A stretch of 64,000 nt of DNA, taken from contig CAVSLN010000001.1 of NCBI GenBank assembly GCA_963728855.1, positions 248,001-312,000 of the forward strand. Reading direction: 5' to 3'. Positions 9,021 to 18,028 of the stretch are shown in pieces. Each line of letters opens with the position of its first letter. The first letter of the stretch is position 1. The notes below the pieces were generated by a model. That model was given only the letters and a program-made list of their open reading frames with translations, was not told the DNA's origin and made no database searches. The position numbers and the translations under genes are program-made. Source of the stretch: AC-43 sp963728855 (GTDB taxonomy: Bacteria > Actinomycetota > Actinomycetes > Mycobacteriales > Micromonosporaceae).

Positions 9021-9088
9021 GGCGAGCGGGCGTGAACGGCGAGCGGGCGTGAACGGCGAGCGGGCGTGAACGGCGACCGGGCGTGAAA
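9021..9088 (+). repeat. Four tandem copies of a 17-bp unit
   Basis: The unit ggcgagcgggcgtgaac is repeated at 9021, 9038 and 9055 exactly and at 9072 with two changes. It lies between the lipoprotein stop and the terminator. No reading frame of interest spans it. Confidence 0.9.
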
Positions 9089-9131
9089 AAGGCGGCTGGC
9101 TGGGCACCGTTCCGTGCGCCAGCCAGCCGCC
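9085..9131 (-). terminator. Strong Rho-independent terminator of the symporter operon
   Basis: A perfect 13-bp stem (GGCGGCTGGCTGG at 9091-9103 with CCAGCCAGCCGCC at 9119-9131), extended by GCAC/GTGC, is followed on the minus strand by a T5 run (complement of 9086-9090). It sits 16 nt after the symporter stop. On the plus strand the hairpin could also end the lipoprotein transcript, though without a T tract. Confidence 0.85.
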
Positions 9132-9146
9132 CGACCGGAGCATTGC

Positions 9147-10835
9147 TTACAGGCGGGCGTCCTCACCGCGGACGCCGTGCCGCGGTACGGCCGCCTCGAA
9201 CACCGCCGGGTTGGTCGGCCCGCCGTCGACGAGCTCGGCCAGCCGCCGTACGGACGGGTCGCCCTCGTCCGCCGTGTAGTCGTGGCTCCACGTGATGTCC
9301 ACGCCGTCCGCTACGCCACGCAGGCGCAGCGCGAGGGTCAGCAGCACGGCCACGACGAGGTTGACGAGCAGGGCGACGAGGCCCACGTACACGGACTGTC
9401 CATTGTGGATACCGACGTGCGACAGGGCCCACGCGGAGCCGCCGAAGTGGGCGCGCGCGACCTTACCGTCCGGGGCCAGCTGCGGGATCTGGTACAGCAG
9501 CAGGAGCCCGGCGACCAGGCCCGTGCCCAGCCCGCCGAGCAGGGCGTACCGGTGGAACCAGGTGGTGTAGAGACCCAGCCCCACCGCCGGCAGCGTCTGC
9601 AGGATCAGCACCCCGCCGATGAGCTGCAGGTCGATGGAGAACTGCGGGTTGAGCAGGAAGATGACCGCCATCGCGCCGAGCTTGACCAGCAGCGAGGTGA
9701 TCCGGCCGACGCGGGCCTCCTCGGCCGCCGAGGCGCGCGGGCGGATGTACTCCCGGTACACGTTGCGCGCGAACAGGTTCGCGGCGGCGATCGACATGAC
9801 CGCGGCGGGTACGAGCGCGCCGATGCCGATCGCGGCGTACCCGAGCCCGGCGAACCAGTCGGGCAGGAACGTGTGCATGAGCACGGGCACGATCGTGTTG
9901 CGGTCCCCGGCGGCCGGCTTGACCTTCCAGGCGATCGCGGCGAACCCGAGCAGCGCCAGGATGCCGAGCATGAACGTGTACAGCGGAAGCGCGGCCAGCG
10001 TCCGGCGCACGGTGTCGCGGTTGCGGGCGGCCAGCACGCCGGTGATCGCGTGCGGGTAGAGGAACAGCCCCAGCGCCGAGCCCACCGCGAGCGTCAGGTA
10101 GTTGAGCCGTCCGCTCACCGGCAGCAGGATCCCGTCGGCCTTGCTCGGGGTGGACGCGAACCGGTCGGACGCCGCCTGGAACACCCCGTGCCAACCGTCC
10201 CAGGTCATCGCGATCGTCACCAGGATCGCGAACACCACGTACGCGAACAGGATGTCCTTGACGAAGGCGACGAGCGCCGGAGCCCGCAGGCCGGACTGGT
10301 ACGTGAAGATGGCGAGCGTCCCGAACGCGACCAGCAGCGGCCACTTCCCGGGTACCCCGAGCGTCTCGAACACCGCCTCCACGCCGACCAGCTGCACCGC
10401 GATGTAGGGCATGGTGGCCACGATCCCGGTCACCGCCACCAGGAGGGACAAGCTCCGCGAGCCGAACCGGGCGCGGACGAAGTCGGCCGGCGTGACCAGC
10501 CCGTGCACGTGCGACACCGACCACAGCCGGGTCAGCGCCAGGAACGCCACCGGGTACGCGATCACGGCGAACGGGACCGCGAAGAACCCGACCGCGCCGA
10601 CCCCGTACATCAGCGCCGGTACAGCCACGAACGTGTATGCCGTGTAGAGGTCCCCACCCATTAAGAACCACGACACGTACCCGCCGAAGCTGCGGTCACC
10701 AAGACCCCAGGAGTCCAGGTCGTTGAAGGTCGCCGGACGCCGCCAGCGGGCGGCCAGCAGGCCGAGCCCGGCGGCGACCACGAACACCGAGATGAACACG
10801 CCGAACTCGACGCGGTGCGCGGCAATCCCTGACAT
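9147..10835 (-). CDS. Sodium:solute symporter (SSS family), monocarboxylate-type
   Basis: A 562-aa protein with about 13 membrane segments and typical SSS features: WGLGDRSFGGYVSWFLMGGD near the N-terminus, GLVTPADFVRARFG, and the LFLYPHAITGVLAARNRDTVRR segment of the acetate/pyruvate-permease-like branch. It imports small solutes with sodium. The start at ATG 10835 is chosen because it follows the DUF3311 stop by 2 nt, the usual pairing for this family; the upstream extension in the same frame is Arg/Pro-rich. Operon order: acyl-CoA ligase, DUF3311, symporter, terminator. A carboxylic acid that is then CoA-activated is the likely substrate (inference). Confidence 0.85.
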   Translation of the reverse strand: MSGIAAHRVEFGVFISVFVVAAGLGLLAARWRRPATFNDLDSWGLGDRSFGGYVSWFLMGGDLYTAYTFVAVPALMYGVGAVGFFAVPFAVIAYPVAFLALTRLWSVSHVHGLVTPADFVRARFGSRSLSLLVAVTGIVATMPYIAVQLVGVEAVFETLGVPGKWPLLVAFGTLAIFTYQSGLRAPALVAFVKDILFAYVVFAILVTIAMTWDGWHGVFQAASDRFASTPSKADGILLPVSGRLNYLTLAVGSALGLFLYPHAITGVLAARNRDTVRRTLAALPLYTFMLGILALLGFAAIAWKVKPAAGDRNTIVPVLMHTFLPDWFAGLGYAAIGIGALVPAAVMSIAAANLFARNVYREYIRPRASAAEEARVGRITSLLVKLGAMAVIFLLNPQFSIDLQLIGGVLILQTLPAVGLGLYTTWFHRYALLGGLGTGLVAGLLLLYQIPQLAPDGKVARAHFGGSAWALSHVGIHNGQSVYVGLVALLVNLVVAVLLTLALRLRGVADGVDITWSHDYTADEGDPSVRRLAELVDGGPTNPAVFEAAVPRHGVRGEDARL

Positions 10836-10837
10836 GA

Positions 10838-11254
10838 CTACCGCCGTCCCTTCGTCAGGACGTGGACGACCGACAGGCACACCACCGCGAGGCCCGCGAA
10901 CGACAGTTGGCACCAGTAGAAGAACGGAAACCCGAACAGGCGTGGCTCCACGCGGTCGTACAGCGGAAGCCACAGCGGTACGACACCCGGCAGGACGAGC
11001 AGCCAGTACCAGCCTGACCGCCCGCCACGCCGTTCCGTCACCGTCGGAGGCTCAACCGGGCGCGGCCCGTTCTGCCCCGACCATTCGCCCATGCGCGGCC
11101 CGTTCAGCCCCGACCACTCGGGCGGGTGCTCGGCGCCCGGTCCCCGCGGGTCCCCGCGGTAGCCTCGCGCTTCGCTCATCGCCGGCCGTTCGCCCGGGCG
11201 CTCGGCGCCCGGGCGCCGCCGTGGGTCCGCGTCATATCCTCGCGCTTCGCTCAT
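10838..11254 (-). CDS. DUF3311 small membrane protein with repetitive N-terminus
   Basis: A 138-aa protein. The C-terminal 70 residues are two membrane segments with the family pattern YWLLVLPGVVPLWLPLYDR and FPFFYWCQLSF. DUF3311 genes commonly precede SSS symporters and may be subunits. The N-terminal 65 residues are hydrophilic and carry two imperfect duplications: MSEARGY (residues 1 and 26) and EWSG(L/Q)NGPR. The start at 11254 overlaps the ligase stop as ATGA. A shorter version could start at the second MSEARGY (11179). Confidence 0.8.
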   Translation of the reverse strand: MSEARGYDADPRRRPGAERPGERPAMSEARGYRGDPRGPGAEHPPEWSGLNGPRMGEWSGQNGPRPVEPPTVTERRGGRSGWYWLLVLPGVVPLWLPLYDRVEPRLFGFPFFYWCQLSFAGLAVVCLSVVHVLTKGRR

Positions 11255-12880
11255 TGCAACACCTGCACTGGTAATTCCCCATCCGCGTACTGTCGGCGCA
11301 GTACTTTCTTGTCGAACTTGCCGACCGAGGTCTTCGGTACCTCTTCCAGGTAGGCCCACCGTTCCGGTAGCTGCCACCGGGCGACCCGGTCGGCGAGGAA
11401 GGTACGTAGCTCGGCCGGGTCAAGCGGGCCGTCGCGCAGTACGACTGTCGCGAGTGGACGCTCGCCCCACCGATCGTCGGGTACGCCGATGACGGCGGCC
11501 TCGATGACGCGCGGGTGCGCCATCAGGTGGTTCTCCAGCTCCACCGAGGAGATCCACTCCCCGCCGGACTTGATGACGTCTTTGGCCCGGTCGGTGAGCG
11601 TGAGGTACCCGTCCGAGGTGATCGAGCCGATGTCGCCGGTACGCAGCCAGCCGTCGTGGAACTTCTCGGGGTCGTCGACACCGTGGTACCGCGCGGTGAT
11701 CCAGGGCCCGCGTACCTCCAGCTCGCCGGTGGCGTGCCCGTCGTGCGGCACGACCGTACCGTCCGGGCCGAGCAGCCGTGCCTCGACCGGCGCCGGGAAG
11801 CGGCCCTGGCTCAGCCGGTACCGGCGGTCCTCCTCGGGCGTCACGCCGGCCGGCGGGCGCGACAGCGTACCGAGCGGTGACATCTCGGTCATGCCCCACG
11901 CGTGCAGCAGGGAGATCCCGTACCGCTGCTCGTATGCGTCCATGAGCACCGGCGGGCAGGCCGAACCGCCGACGATGATCTCCTTGACCGAGGAGATGTC
12001 GGCTACCGGGGGTGGTGTCCAGGTGCTGGAGCAACCCCTGCCACACGGTCGGTACCCCGGCCGCCTTGTTCGGCCGCGCCGCCGCGATGAACTCGGCGAG
12101 CGGCTCGGCCGCCAGGAACCGGTCGGGCATGGCGAGGCCGGTGCCGGTCATGAAGGCCGCGTACGGCAGCCCCCAGGCCAGCACGTGGAACTGCGGGACG
12201 ACCGCGAGGACCCGGTCGCCGCCGGACAGGTTGAACACGTCTGGCATGGCGACGCCCATGGCGTGCAGGTAGATCGAGCGGTGGCTGTAGACGACGCCCT
12301 TGGGGTCGCCGGTGGTACCCGACGTGTAGCACATCGCGGCCGGCCGGGACTCGGACATCTCCGGCCACGGGTAGACGGTGGGCCGGCCGTGCAGCAGGTC
12401 GGCGTAGTCGTGCACGGACACGGGGGTACCGGCGCCGAGGTGGCCCTGGTTCTCACCGCCGTTGACGATGACGTGCTCGACGGTCTTCAGGTCGGGCAGG
12501 ACGCGTGCGAAGATCGGCAGGAGCGAGTCGTCGACGATGACGACCTTGTCCTCGGCGTGGTTGGCGATGAAGGCGATCTGCTCGGGCAGGAGCCGGATGT
12601 TCAGCGGGTGCACCACGGCGCCCATGCACGGCGCGGCGTAGTACGCCTCGAGGTGCTGCTGGTTGTTCCACATGAACGTGGCGACGCGGTCGCCGTCCCT
12701 TACCCCAAGATCGCGCAGGGCCCAGGCGAGCCGCGCCGCGTTCGCGGCAACCGTGGCGTAGCTGGCCTGCCGGTAGCCCCCCGGAACCGCGGTCGTGACC
12801 TGGCTGTTCCCGTGGATCCCCGCCCCGTGGTCCAGGATCCGCCGGATCTGGAGCGGGACCTCCTGCATCGTGCTCAGCAT
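11251..12880 (-). pseudogene. AMP-dependent acyl-CoA synthetase, split by a +1 frameshift
   Basis: The reading frame runs from ATG 12880 (strong AAGGAGGAG upstream) through the AMP-binding P-loop (MCYTSGTTGDPKGVVYSHRS) and motif VPQFHVLAWGLPY, then shifts. The C-terminal part continues in another frame with HAWGMTEMSPLG, GWLRTGDIG and the catalytic-Lys tail TSVGKFDKKVLR, ending at 11251. The shift maps to a run of five C (coding strand, 12008-12012). Removing one C gives a continuous HLDTTPVADISSVKEIIVGG-type sequence of about 542 aa. The enzyme would activate a fatty or aromatic acid as its CoA thioester. Sequencing error or real inactivation cannot be told apart here. Confidence 0.8.
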
Positions 12881-13062
12881 CACTTGGCTCCTCCTTGGGG
12901 CAGTACCGATGAACGCCGGACGGGCGGGCTCCGGCAACACGCACGCAACGCACGCCCGGTGGTGGCCGAGCGTGCGCGCCTGCTGCTATGGGTGGTAGCG
13001 GCAGGTGGAGATATCAGTTCGGAGGTCTCCGAACGGAGATGGCCGCGTGGACCCTTGCGTCC

Positions 13063-13068
13063 TACTAT
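13063..13068 (+). promoter_or_regulatory. -10 element TACTAT, leaderless promoter of the kinase gene
   Basis: TACTAT is followed by 7 nt and then ATG 13076. An in-frame ATG at 13067 overlaps the -10 and is therefore the less likely start. No Shine-Dalgarno is visible before either. Confidence 0.45.
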
Positions 13069-13075
13069 GCGAACC

Positions 13076-14209
13076 ATGGGGCACCGCAGACGCGCGGCAC
13101 CACTGCCAGACGTACTGCTCGGCCTTGATGAGGAGTACGCAAAGGTCCTGGCCCTGCTCGACCGGTCGGCCGCCACCCAGCGGATCATGTTGACCCTGCC
13201 CGAGGCGGCCGGCGTCGAGATGGGCTGGGTCGGCGAGCTGCACGGCAGCGACCGGGTGGTCCTGCAGCACTCGGTCAACGTGCGTACCGACGCGCTGAGC
13301 GGACTGGTCGTGCCCGAAGGCGTGGGACTGGGCGGAAAGGTTCTGCTGACCCGCCGCCCGGCCTGGGTCGCCGACTACTGCACCTCGGACACCACGCCGC
13401 TCTTCCGGCAGCGGGCCTCGGTCGAGCAGGTCAAGGCCATGATCGCCGTACCGATCATCCTCGACGGGCAGCTGCTCGGGGTGATTTACGGCGCCAACCG
13501 CAGCGATGTCCAGTTCGGCGACCGCACCGCCCAGGCGCTGGAGCGGATCGCCGTACGCGCGGCCGCGGCGCAGGTGGTCGCCGAGCGGGCCCGGCACGCG
13601 GCCGAGGTCGCCGTCCACGAGGAGCGCCGCCGCCTCGCCCTGGAGCTGCACGATACGGTGGGTGCCATGCTGTTCACGCTGCGTGCCGGGATCCAGCGGC
13701 TGGGCGACGAGCCCCAGCTGGATCCGGAGACTCGCTCCCGGGTGAGCGTGATCGAGCATCAGGCCATCGAGGCCGCCGCCGCGCTGCGCGGGTCGCTGCG
13801 GGTGCTGAGCGCTCCACCAGAGCAGGTCGCGCTCGGAGTGGCGCTGCGCGGGCACTGCCGGGCGTTCACCGAACGGACCGGGGCGAGCGCCCGGCACATC
13901 ACGCTGACCGAGCTGCCGCCGCTGCCGCCGTCCCGGATCAGGGTGCTGTCCGACTTCACCCGCGAGGCACTACTCAACGTGGAGAAGCATGCCCGGGCCC
14001 AGTCGATCGTGGTGAGCGTCTTCGCGGTCCGCGACGGGCTCGCGGTCTCCATCTCCGACGACGGGGTCGGCCTGGCGGCAGGGCACGAAGGGCATGCGGG
14101 CCTCGGCCTCGGCGCGATGGCCGAACGGCTCGGTCAGGTGGGGGGTACCCTCACGATGGGTCGTAACGACGATGGCGGGGTCACGGTGCAGGCATGGTTA
14201 CCGACGTGA
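13076..14209 (+). CDS. GAF-domain sensor histidine kinase (NarX-like)
   Basis: A 377-aa cytosolic kinase without membrane segments. A GAF domain covers residues about 25-170 (VPEGVGLGGKVLLTRRPAWV; IAVPIILDGQLLGVIYGANR). It is followed by a HisKA_3 helix with phosphoacceptor His (RRRLALELHDTVGAMLF) and a HATPase_c domain (N-box REALLNVEKHA; G-box ISDDGVGL; GLGLGAMAERL). Its stop overlaps the response regulator start, so the two are translationally coupled. It is divergent from the acyl-CoA ligase/symporter operon, which it probably controls in response to a small molecule bound by the GAF domain (inference). Confidence 0.9.
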   Translation: MGHRRRAAPLPDVLLGLDEEYAKVLALLDRSAATQRIMLTLPEAAGVEMGWVGELHGSDRVVLQHSVNVRTDALSGLVVPEGVGLGGKVLLTRRPAWVADYCTSDTTPLFRQRASVEQVKAMIAVPIILDGQLLGVIYGANRSDVQFGDRTAQALERIAVRAAAAQVVAERARHAAEVAVHEERRRLALELHDTVGAMLFTLRAGIQRLGDEPQLDPETRSRVSVIEHQAIEAAAALRGSLRVLSAPPEQVALGVALRGHCRAFTERTGASARHITLTELPPLPPSRIRVLSDFTREALLNVEKHARAQSIVVSVFAVRDGLAVSISDDGVGLAAGHEGHAGLGLGAMAERLGQVGGTLTMGRNDDGGVTVQAWLPT

Positions 14210-14832
14210 GTGACGCGACCATCCGGGTACTCGTCGTCGATGACCATCCCATCGTCCTCGACGGAGTGACCCTCGCCTTGGGCAACACCTCATGGCTGCG
14301 GGTGGCCGGCTACGCGAAGAGCGGGCGCGAGGCGATCGCCGCGGTGGAGACCCTGCGCCCCGACGTGGTCCTGCTGGACCTGCGCCTGCCCGACATGCTG
14401 GGCCCCGAGGCGGTACAGGCGCTGCGGGCCCGGGACCCGAACGTGAAGATCCTGCTGTTCACCGCGTACCCCGACCACGCCGCCCTGGACGCCGCGCTCG
14501 CCGCCGGCGCGCACGGCGTCGTGGTCAAGGACGCCGAGCGGGCCGACCTCGTCGACGTGATCCGTCGGGTGGTCGCCGGCGAGCGGGCCCTGCTGGCCGA
14601 CGCCGGCGCCGGCGCGCTGCTGAGCCGGAAGCTGCGCGAGTACGGCCTGACCCGGCGCGAGTACGACATCCTTCGGCGGGTCGCGATGGGGGAGACCAAC
14701 CCGGAGATCGCGGTGGCGCTCGGGCTCACCCGTAACACGGTCAAGACGTACCTGCAGCGGGCCCTGGAGAAGCTCGGCGCCCGCAACCGCGTCGAGGCGC
14801 TGAGCCGGGCCAGCCAGATCGGCATCCTCTAA
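14194..14832 (+). CDS. NarL/LuxR-type response regulator
   Basis: A 212-aa regulator. The receiver domain has the acidic pair VVDDHP, phosphoacceptor Asp in VVLLDLRLP, and Lys in VVVKDAE. The C-terminal LuxR helix-turn-helix reads LTRREYDILRRVAMGETNPE and VALGLTRNTVKTYLQRALEK. It overlaps the kinase gene by 16 nt from ATG 14194; an alternative GTG at 14206 gives a GTGA overlap. It is the cognate partner of the GAF kinase. Confidence 0.9.
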   Translation: MVTDVSDATIRVLVVDDHPIVLDGVTLALGNTSWLRVAGYAKSGREAIAAVETLRPDVVLLDLRLPDMLGPEAVQALRARDPNVKILLFTAYPDHAALDAALAAGAHGVVVKDAERADLVDVIRRVVAGERALLADAGAGALLSRKLREYGLTRREYDILRRVAMGETNPEIAVALGLTRNTVKTYLQRALEKLGARNRVEALSRASQIGIL

Positions 14833-14854
14833 CCTTGCCGTCGCGGACCACGCG

Positions 14855-15679
14855 GTGAGCGCGGACGTTCCTCGCGTCAGTGCGGCATGGCTCGCGCTCC
14901 GGGAGGCCGCCGACGCGGCGGCCCGCGCACCCGAACTTGTCGAGCGGGTACGCCGTCACCTGTCCGCCACTCGACGTACGGTGATCCACGATCTTGGTAC
15001 CGGCACGGGGTCGATGGGTCGTTGGCTGGCTCCACGGCTGCCCGGTCCACAGCATTGGATCATGTACGACCGGGACCCCGACCTGTTGGCGCGCGCCATG
15101 GCTGAGCTGACCGGCCCCGCCGCCGATGGCGCATCCGTCACCGCGGAGACCCGGCTGCGCGACATCACCCGGCTGACGGCCGACGATCTCGACGGCGCCG
15201 GCCTGGTCACCGCCTCGGCACTGCTGGACATGCTGACCGCCGAGGAGGTCGAGCGGGTCGTGGCGGCGTGCGCTGGTGCCGGTTGTCCAACGTTGCTGAC
15301 GATCTCGGTGATCGGCCAGGTGGAGCTCGGGCCGCCCGATCCGCTGGACGCGGACATCGCAGCGGCCTTCAACGCCCATCAGCGTCGGACGGTGGGCCGC
15401 CGGAGCCTGCTCGGGCCGGACGCCGTCGACGCCACCGTCGAGGCGTTTCGCCGGCGCGGAGCTACCGTACTGGTCCGGTCCAGTCCCTGGCGGCTCGGCG
15501 CGGACCAGGCCGAGCTGATGTCCGAGTGGTTCACGGGCTGGGTGGCCGCGGCGTGCGAGCAGCGGCCGGAACTCGCCCGCCTGGTGACCGCGTACGCGCG
15601 TCGCCGTCTCGCCGATGCCGCCTCGGGTCGGCTCCGGGTCGTGGTCCATCACACCGACCTCCTCGCCGGCTGTGCCTGA
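14855..15679 (+). CDS. Class I SAM-dependent methyltransferase
   Basis: A 274-aa Rossmann-fold methyltransferase. Motif I is IHDLGTGTGSMGRWLA, the acidic loop IMYDRDPDLL binds the ribose, and motif IV lies around LVTASALLDMLTAEE. The C-terminal half carries QRRTVGRRSLLGPDAV. It starts at GTG 14855, 22 nt after the response regulator. Substrate unknown. The family is often found beside small-molecule or lipid pathway genes, and an FkbM methyltransferase follows here. Confidence 0.75.
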   Translation: MSADVPRVSAAWLALREAADAAARAPELVERVRRHLSATRRTVIHDLGTGTGSMGRWLAPRLPGPQHWIMYDRDPDLLARAMAELTGPAADGASVTAETRLRDITRLTADDLDGAGLVTASALLDMLTAEEVERVVAACAGAGCPTLLTISVIGQVELGPPDPLDADIAAAFNAHQRRTVGRRSLLGPDAVDATVEAFRRRGATVLVRSSPWRLGADQAELMSEWFTGWVAAACEQRPELARLVTAYARRRLADAASGRLRVVVHHTDLLAGCA

Positions 15680-15720
15680 ACGCTGACCCCGCTGCCGGAC
15701 AACACCGCGACGGCACACGG

Positions 15721-15726
15721 TAAGGT
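15721..15726 (+). promoter_or_regulatory. -10 element TAAGGT, leaderless promoter of fkbM-like gene
   Basis: TAAGGT is followed by 6 nt and ATG 15733, with no Shine-Dalgarno, the pattern of a leaderless transcript. Confidence 0.45.
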
Positions 15727-15732
15727 CAGGGC

Positions 15733-16494
15733 ATGCTCGCCCGCGCCTGGGGGATCGCGCGATCCCTGGTCATGTACCACGGGATACCGGGTAGGCAACG
15801 ACGGATGCTGCGGTTCTACGGCGAGTTCCTCGGGCCAGGGGACGTCGGCTTCGACATCGGCGCCCACGTGGGGAGCCGGGTACGCGCCTGGCGGCGGCTG
15901 GGGGCGCGGGTGGTCGCGGTCGAGCCGCAGCCCGACTTCGTGCGCATCCTGCGTCTTTTCTTCGGCCGCGACCGGGGCGTCACTATCGTCCCCGGGGCCG
16001 TCGGGGCCCGGTCCGGCCGGGCGCGGCTGGCCCTGTCCACCGCGACGCCGACGGTCTCGTCGATGTCGCGTGACTGGATCGAGACGGTGGCGGCGGACCG
16101 CAGCTTCGCCCGCGTGCGGTGGGACCGCTCCGTCGAGGTGGACGTGGCGACCCTTGACGACCTCATCGCGGTCCACGGCGCGCCAGCCTTCTGCAAGATC
16201 GATGTCGAGGGCTTCGAAGTCGACGTGCTGGCGGGGCTCACCCAACCCCTGCGCGGGCTGTCCTTCGAGTACCTGCCGCCGGCGCACGACGCCGCGCTCG
16301 CCGCGCTCGACCTCGTGGAACGGCTCGGCGCGGGGGCGGGCGGTTATCTCTACAACTACGCGCCCATCGAGACGATGCGGTTCGCCAGCGAGCGCTGGCT
16401 CGACGCGGCCGACCTGGTCCGGCTGCTCGAAGGTTTCCGCCCGCTGGGCCGCTCCGGCGATGTCTACGCACGCGCCCGCCAGCTCAGTACCTGA
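15733..16494 (+). CDS. FkbM family methyltransferase
   Basis: A 253-aa methyltransferase. FkbM hallmarks are DVGFDIGAHVGSRVRAW (SAM-binding motif I), VVAVEPQPDFVRILR (acidic ribose-binding loop) and FCKIDVEGFEVDVLAGL. These enzymes O-methylate sugars or secondary metabolites. There is no glycosyltransferase or biosynthetic cluster immediately around it, so the substrate is open. Nothing gene-like is seen in 16495-16629 downstream. Confidence 0.85.
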   Translation: MLARAWGIARSLVMYHGIPGRQRRMLRFYGEFLGPGDVGFDIGAHVGSRVRAWRRLGARVVAVEPQPDFVRILRLFFGRDRGVTIVPGAVGARSGRARLALSTATPTVSSMSRDWIETVAADRSFARVRWDRSVEVDVATLDDLIAVHGAPAFCKIDVEGFEVDVLAGLTQPLRGLSFEYLPPAHDAALAALDLVERLGAGAGGYLYNYAPIETMRFASERWLDAADLVRLLEGFRPLGRSGDVYARARQLST

Positions 16495-16629
16495 CACATC
16501 ACCGCGCACGCTCAGTGCCGCGGTGCGGGGTCAGCGCCTCATCACCGTAGGGCGGGCCTTCTCCCAGTCGATCGCCGACGTCGCGCCCGAGGACTGGGGC
16601 GGCACTCCTGGCTAGCGGCGGCTTTCCGG

Positions 16630-17364
16630 CTAGTCGGCTCGCCGGTCCGTCCGGGCGACCGCCTCGATCTCCTGGGCGATCCGCCACTGCGGGGTGTCCG
16701 GCCGGAGCATCAGCACCATGACCTCGTCGGGGCGCTCCGGCTCGGCAACCCCGCCCTGCATCCGCAGCCAGCCGGGCAGGCGCCCGGCGAGGGTACGCAT
16801 CGCGGCGTCGAACCGCGCGTGCACGTCGCCCGTACCGCCCTCGCGCAGCCACTGCCGGAGCACGAAGTTGTGCGCGCCCACCACCGCGCTGCCGGCCAGC
16901 TCGTGCAGCAGCCGCTCGGTCTCCCGGCCGGGCAGGCGGCGGTGCAGGTACTCGGCGAACGCCCGCTGGTACCGGCTGGTCGCGATCAGCTCCCGTTCCC
17001 GCAGCGGCTCGACCTCGCGGATCACCTGGTAGCGGCGCACGGATGCCTGGGTGTCCTCGGCGTACATCGCGAGCACGAGGTGCGCCGCTCCGCCGGCCGC
17101 GACCAGGGGCGGCTGCGCCGGGTCGATCCGGGACAGGTGCTCCTCGACCCGCTTGAGGCACGCGTCGTGGTCGGGAAAGACGGCGTCCTCCTTCGTCCGG
17201 AAATGCCGGAAGAAGGTACGCCGCGCCACCCCGGCCGCCTCGGCGATGTCATCCACGGTCGTGCGGTCGTACCCGTTGGCCAGGAACAGGTTGATCGCCG
17301 CGGTGCTGAGGTCGTGCCGCACCGTAGTTCGTCCCGTGGATCCCTGTGACATGGCGCGCACCAT
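16630..17364 (-). CDS. TetR family transcriptional regulator
   Basis: About 244 aa. The N-terminal HTH is residues about 12-60 (LFLANGYDRTTVDDIAEAAG; RRTFFRHFRTKEDAVF). The start at ATG 17364 is chosen because AAGGGA lies 9 nt upstream; ATG 17352 and ATG 17373 are alternatives. It is divergent from the hypothetical gene at 17456, with an inverted repeat between them that is the likely operator. Confidence 0.8.
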   Translation of the reverse strand: MVRAMSQGSTGRTTVRHDLSTAAINLFLANGYDRTTVDDIAEAAGVARRTFFRHFRTKEDAVFPDHDACLKRVEEHLSRIDPAQPPLVAAGGAAHLVLAMYAEDTQASVRRYQVIREVEPLRERELIATSRYQRAFAEYLHRRLPGRETERLLHELAGSAVVGAHNFVLRQWLREGGTGDVHARFDAAMRTLAGRLPGWLRMQGGVAEPERPDEVMVLMLRPDTPQWRIAQEIEAVARTDRRAD

Positions 17365-17386
17365 AACACGCATTCCCTTCCCCGGC

Positions 17387-17417
17387 GGCACTCAGTGCCG
17401 TACAGTATGGCACTCAG
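17387..17417. promoter_or_regulatory. Probable TetR operator between divergent genes
   Basis: A 21-bp near-palindrome at 17394-17414 has arms AGTGCC and GGCACT around TAC/GTA with one mismatched pair and a single central base. A second copy of GGCACTCAG starts at 17387, making a small GGCACT-C-AGTGCC palindrome that overlaps it. The location, between a TetR gene and a divergent gene, fits an autoregulatory operator. Confidence 0.6.
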
Positions 17418-17455
17418 AGACACACCCCCGTCCGTCTCGATCGGGAGAACCCGTG

Positions 17456-18022
17456 ATGCGTACGCTCGCCCCTGCCCGCTGTCTGGCAGACCCCTCGTTC
17501 GACAGCCTCGATCCGGAACGTGAGCTGCTCGTCGCCGAACGGACGGCCGGGCGCGCCGTGCCCGGTGACCACCCGGCGCTCGGCCCGGAGCCCGTCTCCG
17601 GCCACCCCGTCCTGCTGCTGGAGCCGGCCGAAGCGTTCACCGTCGTCGACCCGGCCTCCGGTCGGGTTCGCGAGATGCAGGCGGAGATCCTTGTGCGGCA
17701 AGGGTTCCACCGCCTCCAGTCCGGCCACGCCGAGCCCGGTCGGCTCGACGGGTGGTCGGTCAACCGGGCCGGAGGCCAGCTGCAGGTGCGCGACGAGCGG
17801 GGTGAGCTGTGGGCGTACACCTCCGTGCGTCCCGGTCTCGGCTGGCTCGCCGAGGCCGCGCGGCTCGGCAGCGTCCTGGTCGTCTACGGCGCGCTTGTCG
17901 GCGTGCGGGCCCCGCGCGGGGTGGCTGCCGGCCACTACGGCGCCCGGCAGCGCGCCGCCGAGCTGGCTGCCGGCCGTACCCGCGGCTTCGTCGCGGCGGC
18001 GCGGCTCGACTGGGTCGGGTAG
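17456..18022 (+). CDS. Hypothetical protein, 188 aa
   Basis: I do not recognise a family. The protein is soluble and mixed alpha/beta with no signal peptide. Visible features are an opening TLAPARCLADPSFDSLDPE, a middle DGWSVNRAGGQLQVRDERGE and a C-terminal GVAAGHYGARQRAAELAAGR. GGGAG precedes ATG 17456; GTG 17453 is an equally placed alternative. It is divergent from a TetR gene across an operator-like palindrome, so it is probably the repressed target. It converges with the ABC transporter gene, 6 nt from its stop. Confidence 0.6.
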   Translation: MRTLAPARCLADPSFDSLDPERELLVAERTAGRAVPGDHPALGPEPVSGHPVLLLEPAEAFTVVDPASGRVREMQAEILVRQGFHRLQSGHAEPGRLDGWSVNRAGGQLQVRDERGELWAYTSVRPGLGWLAEAARLGSVLVVYGALVGVRAPRGVAAGHYGARQRAAELAAGRTRGFVAAARLDWVG

Positions 18023-18028
18023 GGGTCG

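Noticed and set aside
9021..9088. Tandem repeats considered as a CRISPR array
   Set aside because: Units are directly adjacent with no spacers and no cas genes are nearby.
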